Assembly (NCBI RefSeq): GCF_018873765.1
Contig: NC_057917.1
Coordinates: 55,858,464-55,922,463 of the forward strand
DNA length: 64,000 nt
Direction: 5' to 3'
From: Telopea speciosissima
Taxonomy: Eukaryota > Streptophyta > Magnoliopsida > Proteales > Proteaceae
This document shows positions 28,547 to 40,845 of this stretch, one piece after another (position 1 is the stretch's first letter; the number at the start of each line of letters is the position of its first letter). The notes beneath the pieces are model-generated. The model ran no database searches. It saw only the letters and a list, made by a program, of their open reading frames with translations, and was not told the origin of the DNA. Made by a program: the position numbers and the translations under genes.

Positions 28547-30046
28547 CTAAGCAGGAAGCACACAAGAGGAGGGAGCAAATCCCAATCGATCCTGAAGAAT
28601 GTCAAACTCCCACAAGTGATTCTGTTGCATCATGCTTCCAAGGATAGAGATGGAGTTGCTCTCTGAAGCTTCCTTATCATCTACCGGTGTCTGAGAAAAC
28701 CCAAAACACTTCACCTCGCCGGTGTCGTCCGCGTCAATAAAATAGCTACTCACTGCTGGCTTCAATCGAACCCCATGCAAGAACTCGATTTCCAACTTAG
28801 GCACCAATGACTCGTACATGGTAGTGGTATTGGGAACCTTGAAGCATGAGTCGAAATTCTCAGACTCCACACGTTTGAGCTTCCCAAGTAATGGCTTCTC
28901 AAGGGCAGCTATGATTGGACCGTATGCCTCTTGAACCCACATAGTCAAGCTAAACCCAGAATCGATAACCACTCCTCCCCCTTTTTCGATATCCCAAACC
29001 TTAGCAGGGATCTTCAATTTCACCCCATTTACATAGATTCCTTTCACACTGACGCCGAAATGGTCTCCGATAAGACCCAATGTTGTGAATTTCATTTTGG
29101 GAGGTATCCCTTGGGTGCTGCTGCGATGGCCGAAGGTGAGGTAATTGGTTACATTCTTGGTGGCGTATTGGTCCATCAAGCAGTAGGAGAACTTTCCATG
29201 GAATTTCTTGTAGACATTGGAGACGAAGCTATGGGAATTAAAACCCAAACCGAAGACGCCATCGGCTTTGCTAAGGCTATTGGAATCGTTCCACACCTGT
29301 GTACAACCTATTAACATGTCAGGGATCTTCTTCTTGCTACCGTTGGTTAGGTTCACTGTTACGGTGTCATAGGCGAAGATGCCTTGGGCTACTTCCGTGC
29401 TAACGTAAGAGTATTCGTAGCTGCAAGGGGAATTGGGTGTCGGACATACTGTGTTAGACATGAGATCGGCGAAATCTTCTCGACACAAGGTGGTGTTGCA
29501 GGGTATGGTTTTGAAGGTTTTAGAATGTTCGGGATGGAAGACTCGCTTTGTTGTGTTTAATTCTTTTGCATTGCGATTGCCCTGATTAGATTTGAGCCTG
29601 CAATTCATCCAGGTGAGATCGCTTCCTGTATCTAACAACAGCAGGAATTCCTGAGGAGGTGTGCCGACTCTGAACGTTACATAGTACGAGGCTGTATCGG
29701 TAAAGGAGCCAGACAACAACGGAAACGAGAAGGAAGAGTTGTCCCCATGAAATTGAGATGCTCTTCTCCTTGATGATGATGATGATGATGTTGCCCCTAA
29801 TTCGTTCCTGAGTTTGCGCTTGTGGGAGAGAATCTCCATGCGAACCTTATCGCCATGAAGGAGCTCTTTGATGCGCTCGGAATGGGTTAATTTCTTTTCA
29901 CCCAAGAGCTCCGGAGCGTGTCTGTGAATCATCTGAAAGTGAATCACGGAAGAAGATTCTTTTGCGGAGGGATTTGCAGAGAACCCATTAATGGTGGAAA
30001 TGTATAGTAACAATGAAAAGAACTGGAAGAAGGATTGTAACGACAT
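28547..30046 (-). CDS. Nepenthesin-like aspartyl protease (A1 family), paralogue 1
   Basis: Intronless 499-residue frame. A hydrophobic signal peptide covers about residues 1-21, then a propeptide-like region (IHFQMIHRHAPELLG to about 105). The N-terminal lobe has FRVGTP and the first catalytic site D139-T-G-S with LTWMNCR. The C-terminal lobe has VIDSGFSLT with D362. Paired cysteines (CPTPNSPCSYEY, IGC, FSYCL, SCF, SSC) fit the plant A1B layout. The overall text resembles the NANA-like group of plant aspartyl proteases; secretion or plastid targeting is unclear. The fourth residue of the second active-site motif is Phe (DSGF) where Thr or Ser is usual, and the same change is in the 48033-49511 paralogue. 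About 130 bp upstream of the ATG are also shared with that copy, so the duplication included the proximal promoter. The frame is intact and the full length normal, so it is probably expressed; activity is uncertain. Confidence 0.92.
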   Translation of the reverse strand: MSLQSFFQFFSLLLYISTINGFSANPSAKESSSVIHFQMIHRHAPELLGEKKLTHSERIKELLHGDKVRMEILSHKRKLRNELGATSSSSSSRRRASQFHGDNSSFSFPLLSGSFTDTASYYVTFRVGTPPQEFLLLLDTGSDLTWMNCRLKSNQGNRNAKELNTTKRVFHPEHSKTFKTIPCNTTLCREDFADLMSNTVCPTPNSPCSYEYSYVSTEVAQGIFAYDTVTVNLTNGSKKKIPDMLIGCTQVWNDSNSLSKADGVFGLGFNSHSFVSNVYKKFHGKFSYCLMDQYATKNVTNYLTFGHRSSTQGIPPKMKFTTLGLIGDHFGVSVKGIYVNGVKLKIPAKVWDIEKGGGVVIDSGFSLTMWVQEAYGPIIAALEKPLLGKLKRVESENFDSCFKVPNTTTMYESLVPKLEIEFLHGVRLKPAVSSYFIDADDTGEVKCFGFSQTPVDDKEASESNSISILGSMMQQNHLWEFDILQDRLGFAPSSCVLPA

Positions 30047-30312
30047 TATCGTTAGAGAGACAGAGAGAGCCCTGAGATACTTGGATTTCCTGGTTAGGAA
30101 GATCCGTATCTCCGGGCTTTAGCCTCTTCTCCACCTTCCTGCTAATTTCCTTCCTATTTCATGGTGAAAGAAAAATATAAGGAGACACAAATGTTACCGT
30201 TGAGAATTTCACGTTACTTGTGCCTGAGAAAGAGGAAAGACAGCAGTGATTATGAATTATGATAGAGCTCAGAAACAAAACTGGTGGTATTTTTTGGGTA
30301 TTGGTTTTCCAG

Positions 30313-30824
30313 CCTAATTTGGTATGATTCCTATTTCAATTTCATGGGGTGACTTTGATTTCAAAATCGTTTGGTTTGATTTTTTCACCGTATTTCAAAT
30401 AAAATAGAAATTCTGAAACAACTTCTCAGCTATTTCAAGATTTCTATTTCATTTTATTTCACTCTTGCTCTTTAATGAGCACATGGTTAATTTGATGGGC
30501 AAAGTAATAATTTCATGCTAAAATTAAAACACCATCCTTCTTCTCCTAATGGTCTCACCACCACCACTATCCCGCCACCACCACCACCATCACCCCCTTC
30601 CCAACCCTGCCCCCCCCCCCCCTCCACGACCACCCCCACCCCCACCCTTCCCAAAGAAATAGACTATATTCTCAAAAATTGAACTACCAAATGGATTTTA
30701 TTATTCTTAAAATATTTCATATTGATATAACCAAAAAAATTTCAATTTCTTGACCAAAAATCTATTTGTTGACTATTTCATGAAACCAATCCGAAACTGA
30801 AATAGAAATCATACCAAATCTGAC
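30313..30824. mobile_element. MITE-like inverted-repeat element
   Basis: AATTTGGTATGATTCC at the left and its inverted counterpart AATCATACCAAATC at the right, with about 35 bases matching. The interior has CCACCACC and poly(C) runs. The target duplication is not clear, so superfamily is unassigned. It lies about 270 bp upstream of the first protease gene. Confidence 0.6.
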
Positions 30825-30851
30825 CTTAGTCACCAGAGGGATCATTATCCT

Positions 30852-33800
30852 AGATAGAATAGGTAAGTGAAGATTGAATTCTCCTTATCATCTTATGATC
30901 ACGGGCTGTATATTTATATTGTATGTGACTCTACATTTGAAATTCAAATTACAAGAGATAAGAGCTCTATTCCTACACTACTGCTATACAGATTTACAAG
31001 AGAAGAAATAGGAGAGATAGATAAGGGAGAGACGGTTGTAACTTCCCATCAGATTTGCATGAGCTGAGTCAACCTCCTTTCTCTTTATCAAATTTGTATC
31101 TTCATCCGTTATACGCCCCCTCAAGCGAAGCGATCGTTGCACGACGGTGAGCTTGGCTCTAAGAGTTCAAAATCGCGGTCCTGGCAGACCTTTGGTCATA
31201 ATATTTGCAATATGATCTTGACTAGGAATGAATCGGATTGTAGACTCCTTGAGGCGACTTGCTCTCGGACAAAATGAAATTCTATTTCAATGTGCTTTGT
31301 ACGTGCATGAAATAGCGGATTTGCTGCTAAGTAGGTTGCTCCTATGTTGTCACAATATAGTATAAGTACTGGGAGTGACACACCAAGTTCTACCATTAGT
31401 TGACGCAACCATATGAGTTCTGCTACTGCATTTGCTAACCCTTTGTACTTTGCCTCGGTGGAAGACCTTGCAACTGTGTGCTACTTCTTAGAGCTCCATG
31501 ATATCACATTATCCCCAAGATATATACAAAAACCACTAGTAGATCGTCGATCATCAGGACACCCAACCCAATCTGCATCTGTATACACATTAAGAAGAAT
31601 GGATTGTGACACACGAAGATGGATGCCATGATCAAGGGTATCTTTTATATACCGCAAGAGACATTTGACAGCAGCCCAATGTTCTGTTGTTGGGGAGTGC
31701 ATGAACTGGCAAACCTTGTTTACTGAATAAGCAATGTCAGGTCTTGTTAATGTGAGATAATGCAATGCTCCTACAATACTTCGGTAGAGCGTAGGATCAG
31801 GGAATAAGTCTCCATTGTTCTTGGTGAGGTTGGTTGTAGAACAAGGTGTAGGCATAGGTTTGGCAGCTTCCATGTTTGTCTTGTTAAGAAGATCAAGGGC
31901 ATACTTAGTTTGTGATAAGAACAACCCTTGGGAGAATGATGTACCTCAATGCCCAAAAAATTATGTAGATTCCCTAAATCCTTTATGGCAAACTCACTTC
32001 TTAGTTCTTGAATAATATTCTGTATGTCGATGGTATTGGTCCCTGTGATGATAATATCATCGACATATACTAGAATATAGATCCGCTGACCTTGTATACA
32101 CTGAACATATAGAGAGGTATCTGACCGAGATGACTGGAATCCAAGTGTGATTAAGAAGGCTCCAAGCCTATGTGCCCAAGCTCTTGGTGCTTGCTTAAGG
32201 CCATATAAGGCACGTTTTAGATGACACACATGATGTGGATTGGCTGGATCGACAAAGCCTTGAGATTGGGTCATGTATACCCATTCTTCCGCACCATTTA
32301 GAAATGCGTTTTGGACGTCCAACTGGCGTAGGCACCATCCTTTAGAGATAGTACTAGCCTGATTGTAGTAGGCTTTACAATTGGGCTAAAGGTCTCAGAG
32401 TAATCAAGGCCCTCTTGTTGAGTAAATCCTTTAGCTACAAGGTGAGCCTTATACCGAGACACGGTTCCATTTGCATTTCGCTTGATGCGATACACCCATT
32501 TGTTTCCAATAACATTAAAGGATGGATGTGGAGGAACTAGCTCCCAAGCTCCATTTCGTAGTAGGGCATCAAACTCATTACTCATGACAGCCCTCCATTT
32601 GGGATCTTTATTTGCCATAGTGTATGATTTAGGTTCTTCTTCATAGCAAGAGATAGTAGGCAGCAGTGCTTGAGGGATAGGATGTCATGTGGCAAGCAAG
32701 TTAAGTTTTGAAACTGGTTTGGTCACACCATCACGAAGTCAAGTGACCATAGGATGCCTTATGGTGGGATGGATGGAATGCTCATTTGATGGACCAGATG
32801 GTGGGTTGATTACAAGGGGAACCAATGCTAAGGGACTAGACATTTGCTGGCCCAATGGTAGGTCATTCTGACCCGATGGCCGATGGAGAGGAAGGATCAT
32901 TGTGACCCGAGGGTGGGGAGGGGAGGTCATTGTGACCCAAGGGGGGGGAAGGCAGGTCATTTTGACCCAGGGGTGGGGAGTGATTAGATTTGGTGTGAAC
33001 CGTGGGGTTGGGGAGTGTTTGCACTATTGGGGAGATTGGGGGGGGGGGGGGGGAGGGGTGTTACATGGATATATCACATCTCCAGTATTGATGAATGTGG
33101 GGTTGGGAGTAACAGGGGGAGGGGGTACACTGGTGCTTGATGACATTTGTACAAAGGGAAATAGGGTCTCATCTAAGGTAACATGACGTGATATGTACAC
33201 TCTGCCAATTGTTGGTTCCAAGCACTTTTAGCCCTTGTGAGCAGTATTGTAGCCCAAAAATACACATCTTGTGGACCTGTATTGCATCTTGTGTTGATTG
33301 TATGGTCTAAGCCATGGATAACAGTTACACCCATAAATTCTCAAGTGTGAGTAATCTGGAGCATCTTTGTACAATACCTGAAAAGGAGATCTATTTTGCA
33401 ACGTTTGTGTTGGCAAACGATTTATCAGGTAAGTGGTAGTTTTAAAAGCTAATAGCCAGTATTTCATTGGAACAGAAGCACGTGCCAATAATGGCAAGCC
33501 AATTTCTACAACATGGCGGTGCTTCTGTTCTACCCTCCCATTTTGTTCAAATGTGTGGGGGCATGAATATCTATGAGTGATTCCATGTTGTTTAAAAAAG
33601 TGATCAAAGATTTGGTACTCCTTGGCCCCATCAGATTGAAACATTTTAATAGTGCTTTTAAAATAGTTTTCCACGCATTTATTGAAAACTAGAAAGACAA
33701 ACAGAGCATCAGAACGATTCACAAGAGGGAAGTATATAGACTAAAATCATCTATAAAAGAGATGTAATAGGGATAACCTTGAATAGAGGATATTGGGGCT

Positions 33801-35762
33801 GGTCCTCAAATATCCGAATTCACTAATTCAAACATGGAACAAGCAATAGAATTACTTAATTGAAAAGGCAACTTATGGGACTTTCCCATTTGACAAGAAG
33901 CACACATTGAAGAAGAAATAGCAGCATCAGTCGGCAAATTAGAGTATTGAATGATAGTGTCTAGGCATTTGACAGAGGGATGACCAAGTCGATCATGCCA
34001 TGTTGACTTGGATACCTTCTCATCAAGATGCACACTAGGCTGGTTATTGACTGGAGAAGACTATGAGAACAGAAAAGTGGGAAGATGATACAACACATCT
34101 TTATTCGAACCTTGGAGTAGAACTGTTCCCATTCGAGGGTCCTTCACAAAGCAAGAAGAATGGTGAAACTCCAAAATCACATTATTGTCAAATGTAAACT
34201 TACTAACAGAGAGTAAATTTTTTGTTATTTGTGGAACATGCAAGACATCTTTAAGCTCAAAAGAATGAGGAGTAGAGATTATAGAAGTTCCAGTATGATG
34301 TATGGCCAAACCTGCTCCATTACCCACTTTGACTTGATCTGAACCAGTATAGGGATTGTTCATATTCATGTTCTCTAAATTAGCAGTCAGGTGATGGGTT
34401 GCACCTAAATCAGGATACCAGGCAGAATCAAAAGAGGCAGTTGGTGTGGCAAGTAGAGCAAAAGGTGCAGCCGACTAAGATGTTGGTGTTGGTGCTTGGA
34501 AGCTTGGGTTGTAGTGGTTGTAACACGACAACGCAGAGTGATTGCCACGACGATAGATCTGGCATTGAACATAGTTGTTACTCTGATTGTTGTTGGGTGC
34601 TCGGCCACGACCCCTACCCCGCCTGTTGTTATAATTGTAGTAATTGTGGCCTCTATTAGAGGACATAGAACCTGAACCATTTGGAGAGGAAGTTGGTGTC
34701 GTTGAAGACACCCCTTTGGTCGTGAGATTGGCCTCAGCAGTAGGGAGATCCAACAGAGGAGATCTTTGTTCTTTTAGAATTTCCTGGCTTAGAAGAAGTC
34801 TAGTGAAATCATCAAGAGGAAGAGGATCAATCCTTATAGTGATAGAAGTGGCAAAGGACTCGTAGCCTAATCCAAGGCCACCCAATATGCTGATATGATA
34901 TCCGGTTCAGACACAGGTTGGGCGATAGCAGCTAGTTTGGCAACGAGCTCTTTGATTCTTTGAGGATACTCGGCCATGGAGCTGGTTCCCCCTTTTTGAT
35001 TTGCATCCACTGATATTTAAGTTGCATCACCCTAGCTTGGGATTGACATGCATAAATTTTTGCTAGGGTATTCCAGGCAGCTTGAGAGGAAGAAACACCA
35101 ATGATATGAGCCATTGAATGTTCGGTCAAGGAAGAGATTATCCAAGAGAGGATAATCTTATCTTGACATTTCCAAGAGGTATGTGCAAGGTTGGGTGTAG
35201 GGACAGATGAGGAGGTGGAATCGGTTGGGGAGGGTGCAAGAGTTGGAGGAGGACAGGGAAAGCTGCCGCCAATGTATCCAAATAAGTCATGAGCATGTAA
35301 GACGGGTATGAACTGGGATTTCCAAAGTAGGTAGTTGGTTCGATCAAGGTCAATGGGCAATAGCTAAACGATATTGGTAGGAGAGATGATAGCTAGAGTG
35401 GAGATGGTTGTGGCAGTGGAGGAGTTGGAATTCACCATTATTGTTAAGGACGATGGTCAGTGGCTCTGGATACCAAAATAGAATAGGTAAGTGAAGATTG
35501 AATTCTCTGTATCATCTTTTGATCACAGACTGTATATTTATATTGTATGTGACTCTACATTTGAAATTCAAATTACAAGAGATAAGAGTTCTATTCCTAC
35601 ACTACTGTTATACAGATTTACAGGAGAAGAAATAGGAGAGATAGATAAGGGAGAGATGGTTGTAACTTCCTATCAGATTTGCATGAGCTGAGTCAACCTC
35701 CTTTCCCATTATCAGATTTGAAATTTGAAACTGAGTTCAAATTTATATCTTCATCCGTTATA
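30852..35762 (-). mobile_element. Ty1-Copia LTR retrotransposon, nearly complete but broken
   Basis: LTRs are 30852-31113 and 35476-35762, oriented minus. They are flanked by a candidate 5-bp target duplication ATCCT (30847-30851, 35763-35767). A primer-binding site (TGGTATCCAGAGCC on the minus strand) adjoins the right LTR, and a G-rich polypurine tract adjoins the left one. Parts in coding order from right to left: gag (about 34405-35360), GAG-pre-integrase and integrase (about 33228-34369), reverse transcriptase (31771-32618, with YVDDIIITG), RNase H (31196-31924). The two LTRs are close in sequence but differ by one block, suggesting moderate age. The coding region has roughly half a dozen or more breaks and is not functional. 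Confidence 0.9.
32840..32990. repeat. Short minisatellite inside the Copia pol linker
   Basis: About four imperfect copies of a 30-bp G-rich unit containing GGTCATTGTGACCC, in the interval between the integrase and reverse transcriptase parts of the Copia element. A further G-run of 14 lies at about 33040. Confidence 0.7.
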
Positions 35763-36454
35763 ATCCTCTCCAATTGCCAAAATCAAACTTTTACAAGTTA
35801 TTTGGCCACTTCCTCTGCTTCCTTTCCACCCTCTCTCCTACCACTTCGCCGCTACTTTGCATCTCTCTCTTTCTCAGCCTGGAACCTCGAGCACCCATCT
35901 AGGTTGTAAAGGCGGGGAGAGAACCGAAACCCAACTCCAAAATTCTTTGAGAAAACTGTCGAGACCTTCAGAACCCAATTTGTTGCAAGTGCAAACGATT
36001 AGTATGGACCAAATTCAAAAAAAAAAAAAATGAATTTTTGAATCTTCAGAATCCAAAAAAGTATAAAATCTTCTCGAAGATTAAAACCTATTGTGTTGAA
36101 GGATAAAAAAATTTCCTCTGAGAGTTAGGCTGCAATGGGAGGTGGTCCAGGATCCAGATCCTCTACTGCCGAGCTGCCCTGTAGGATCGTGCTGGCGGTG
36201 CTACCAAGATACGGTGAGGCATGCTATAACTGCCTTACCCCTACCCGAGCACCTTGCTTGAGTGGAGCTAAGGCGATCATTGTGTGCCTCACTGTGTCAT
36301 GGCAACACGATCTTGCCGGGCAGCTCAGCAGTAAAGGATCCCAATTGGAGGAGGGAAGGGAAGTGAAAATTTTCAGAATAGAAAATACTAAAACCTAGGA
36401 GGGTATTTATGAACCCAAAGGGAAAGTGAATTATTCCATTTCCTTGGTTGCTAG

Positions 36455-36785
36455 TAGGGGTGTCAACTGGTCGATCACGGTCGATTTCGATCAGGCCTGA
36501 TCAGGCCACATCATTTCTAACATCTGCACCGTGACCGACCGTATAAGGGATCGGGCCTACATATGGTAGGCATGAACACATTTAATATCGGTCGGTCGAT
36601 TAATCGGTTTTCATTCAGGCTACAGGATTTTTTGCTAAACAGGCATCCTTTTTGTGAGGAATGAAGATCAAGATCTGAAGAACATATAATTAAAATTATA
36701 ATAAATTTCAAATAAAAAGAAAATTGCTTGCAGAGTCGGATTTTGAAGCCAAAGAGACTGATTGAACTTGGATCAAGGCTTATTT

Positions 36786-36823
<38 letters not shown>

Positions 36824-37436
36824 CTGTTGTCGTCCTCTAGCAAGAGCATCAAGCAACGACCAAACAGATTCTATTGTTGTCAAAATAGAGAGAAGGAGAT
36901 TTCGTTGCCATAGTCTAGCAGGAGCGGCAGGTAGCAACCAAAAAACTTTGTTGTCATCGTAGAGAAAGAGAGACAGCAGGGCCTGTGACGAGCAACGAGC
37001 AATGAGTAGGAGCTAGGGTTCATCTTCGTTTGACTGAAAACTGAAAATAGAAGGGAGACGGTGAAGGTAGTAGACTGTAAGAAAATAACGGGTTAGGGTT
37101 ATAGGGAAAAGAAAAGTAAATTGGGGTTTGCGATGGAGTAGGTGGCAAGTTTTATCAAGAATGAGACTCCCAAGAAGTTTTAACTAAAAAACAATATACT
37201 CCATTCTACCATTCACATGATCATGACAATGGAATTTATATTTTAGTCATTAAAAAACCACTTAAAACACAGGTTTCGGTTAGTCGGTCGGGCTCTCACT
37301 GTGCACCGTGAACGACCTATTAATAATCGGGTGGGCTTTTAAGCTTGGCATGTTTTTAATTAGTTATGTCAGGCTCGGTTTTCATCGATCAGTACCGATC
37401 GGCATTACCGATGCGGGTTTGTAATTGACACCCCTA
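36455..37436. mobile_element. hAT-like non-autonomous element (family 2)
   Basis: Ends TAGGGGTGTCAA and TTGACACCCCTA. The 8-bp target duplication is GTTGCTAG (36447-36454) and GCTGCTAG (37437-37444), one mismatch. Both ends are saturated with CGATC/CGGTC words, which fits reiterated transposase-binding sites. A (GA)n tract is at 36790-36830. No transposase frame. Confidence 0.85.
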
Positions 37437-37444
37437 GCTGCTAG

Positions 37445-38316
37445 TGTAACAACAAATTTTTTAACCAAAGGGATTTAGATGGAAAGGTAGCTAGCTCGGC
37501 TCGAAAGGGAACTGACTTTCTTCTAAACTTAGAAGATTCTTTTCCGAGTGAGATATGAGTTCATTTGGCTCACATTCCCAGCCCGACATCAAAATTTGCA
37601 ATTTGATTCAAGGGGTACAAATGCTCATTTTATAGTTATCTGTGGAAAGCAAGAAAGGGAATCAACTAAGGCAAGCACACCAGTCTAATAAAGGAAGGAA
37701 GAATAGAATAGCTGGAAGATGAGAGGACAGATTGCTAACTCGAACAAGAGTGCTTGTAGCTGGTCATCCCAGTAACTATTGTTCAAATGCTTTGTAGGGA
37801 CCTACCTTTCAGATCAAAGACAAGAGAACAAGCTGACGACTACAGGGGGAGGCAGTAGCTGTTGTGGGAAGGAAGCTACTAACGGTAAGAGAGCTACTTG
37901 CCCAGGAAATTAATATTCAATAATCAACTATAGAATGATTTTAGTTTTTGATATAGTCACGTGGGATAATGATTACAAAAGTTTATTTATTAGATTTGAA
38001 AACTTTTACTTTTCATTCCTTTAATTTCCCTTGCAACCAAATGGAGTGGAAAGTCCAAAGTTAAGCCTTTGTTTTGGATTGGTTGTATGCCACAACTTGC
38101 ACACACAAATGTCAGATTGACCCTATCTAGTTTAATTACCAAAGGTGCCTATGGCACTATGGACTACCAATATATGCTAATATGTCTTACCAGGTAAAAG
38201 CCTATTTTGTGACGTGGGTGTAGGGTATACATTAATTTTTCGTTCTTTTTATTCAATCGTGTTCTAGATCACTATATGGAGATGGATTAGGGTTTCACAA
38301 AATCTAAGGAATTTCT
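37445..38316. other. Intergenic; possible LTR at its right end
   Basis: No gene. The last part runs into a primer-binding site at 38318, so an LTR probably ends at about 38315 (CTAACA). Its left border was not found. 37990-38045 resembles the TTGCAACCAAA motif seen near 20800. Confidence 0.35.
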
Positions 38317-40740
38317 AACATAGTGGTATCAGAGCCATCTATACAAACCTAGAATCGATTGACTGCTTGATTAAGAACTTAAATCGATCTTTCAACAACG
38401 AAGAACGAATTTTCAGTCGGATTTTTAGCAAACCCGTACAATTTTTACCCACTATCGGATTTTTTCACTGAAGGAATTTTAAAATTTTATACCGAAATAA
38501 AGCCCTCAGCGAGACGAGCATTTCGGTGAGTGGATCGCCATGTGCCGACTAAAGTGGCGAGTGATATCCACTCACCGACAAGGTTTAAAAGAAAAAGAAA
38601 AATGAATTTTGACGTCGTAGGGCTGATAGGGTGAACCGGACTGGCGACTCTGTTTTGGTTCGGATTGATCCATTTACTTAAATTGAATTGGTTTTGGTTA
38701 TTGTTTTAGAATCAAAAACTTCTAGAGGCCCGTGTGGGTTCGTTTGGATGAATTTAAGGTGCGATTTTTTTTAGGTTATCTTTTTTTTGTGCTCTTCATT
38801 TTGATATGTAATTTGGTATATCTTAGGTAATCAGAGACCACGATTTTGGCAATTTTTGTGTTTTTCTACAACCTTGAATGCATGTTATAATGGGCATGAA
38901 GCATCGAATTGAGCTCCGTTTGGACCGTTGTATTCGATTTTTTTTAGGTCTATTTTTGGGTACCTTGTTTGGGTATTGTTGACACCTTCAGGGATCTGTT
39001 TTAACGGTTTTATCTATATGAACTCAGTTTTCTCGAGTTTTGCTTTTAATTACGATAGGTTGTGGGTGTCCCGGTTTTAGGGTTTAAGGTACTTAAATGT
39101 ATCAAAGTGACTTTAATGTCAAAGTTAATTTTGTTCATAGGTTTTAGGATCCCTAGTTTGGCTGCATAGGTTAGAATTATAAAGTATCATGATGGAATTA
39201 GGTGGGACCCACCAAAGTGGCATGCCTGTTTTTTATTGTGAAATTTTTGTAATTCAAATATACATAACTATATTAGCAGCAAAGTAGATAATGATTACCC
39301 AAAGGTGGCATTGTCAAGGTTTATAAGTTTTATGCACAAGAAATGGAGAAGCATGGCCTAGGGGTTTCTTATCACCCAAAGGTGGAGGAGATTTTTGAAT
39401 ATCATTGCCTTCTTGCAGTAGTTGCACTGAGAGGACCAAAGCATTTTTCGACCCAAAGGTTGGATAATGTAGTATGATAGAAACTCTTGTTTGCTAGTTC
39501 TGATTGCTGGCGTGTTTCATTAGGTGTGGGTATATCACATCAAAGTGTTGGTGACATTTGCCCAAAGATGATGTCACCTAAGTTAAGGAAACACATGTTG
39601 AAAATGACAATAATCTAAGGGTTCCTTCTGCCCAAAGGTGATGGAATTTTCGGGAGTTGTTCCTTTTGCAGTAAATACTGATGAATAAGAATGACGTAAC
39701 GGTTGTAACTCTTAGTTGGTTTTATATTGGTAAGTGCACTGATTATAAAATTGACTGGCCTGTTTACTCATGTATAATATCTTGTTGATTGCTTCTTCTT
39801 CCATACATGGTGTCATATTTAGGAATGTTTTCTACTATTCTTACCGCATTGGAATAGCTATAAGAAAAAATAAGTTGTGGACCTATAAGAGCATTTAGGG
39901 TTACTGTCCAAACTTAATATATTTAGCAACACTCTAGGAGATAAGATCAGGATAGGAAAATGGGAATAGGAAGAAGGTAGTTGTGTTCAAAAGACGCTCA
40001 TGATGAAACTAAAGGTTCGATGGTACTGGGTCACATAGAAATTCAGACAGTTGTTTCAAAATTTTGATACAATTTACTTGGTGGTTTATTGCTTGTTTTA
40101 GTAAATCAGTGGGAACTTATTACTTGTTTTGATTAATTAGTGGGAGCTCAGTGGGAGCTTGGTTATTATGCTTAACTGTTATGTTGCATGCTTGGTTTGT
40201 GAAGCATGAAAATTTGTGAATATACTTGTTATGCTTGGTTTGTTGAGCATGGATATTTATGAGTATGCATGGTTTGCCTAGTTTAGCAGTTGTATGCATA
40301 TGTTTATTGATATGTGAATGTTTCAAGGCGGTAATGCTAAGGTTTCATGGTGGTAATAGTCAAAGGCGGTATTTAGCCAAAGGTAGGCGGTAAGTCAAGG
40401 TTAGATATTAACCGATTTTGTGGCAGTCTGTCCAAGGGGTGGTGGTTAATATCAAAGTAAAGGAGGACCCATAAGAGCATGACAACATGGAATATGTGAT
40501 CACAGGTTGGTTGTCATGGTTAATTTCTCATTGCGATTTTGGTTAACAAGGCTTGTATTTATGACTGACAGAAAGTTGTATGCCATATATTGAAGTGTAT
40601 CTTCTGCTGTTGTTCGAGATGAGTCAATTTAGTGGTTGTTTCAAGGTTTTAAAGTGGTAATTTGCTATGTGACTCACAGGCCAAGTCAATAGGGAGATGT
40701 GTATAATTAATGTAGCCCAAGTGAGAGATAGTAAGATATT
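38317..40740 (+). mobile_element. Non-coding LTR retrotransposon relic (internal region)
   Basis: TGGTATCAGAGCC at about 38321 is a typical initiator-Met primer-binding site. The next 2.4 kb has no gag or pol frame but carries at least five copies of a CCCAAAGGTGG-like word. A polypurine-like stretch (AGTGAGAGATAGTAAG) near 40720-40735 may mark the start of a truncated 3' LTR. A fossil lacking coding capacity. Confidence 0.55.
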
Positions 40741-40845
40741 TCCAATACCATATTGGGCTTAATTAATTATGCCCTATTCTATTGGTGTGGGTTCATGGGC
40801 ATAAAACCCGCACCAAAGATCAGTTGGTCCAAACATGTTGTAAAT

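Noticed and set aside
28931-29314. 127-codon plus-strand frame
   Set aside because: It is the antisense shadow of the aspartyl-protease gene and has no domain signature of its own.
29760-29795. GAT/ATC trinucleotide run as a CRISPR-like or regulatory repeat
   Set aside because: It is the serine codon run in the protease propeptide. No CRISPR-type array exists anywhere in the window.
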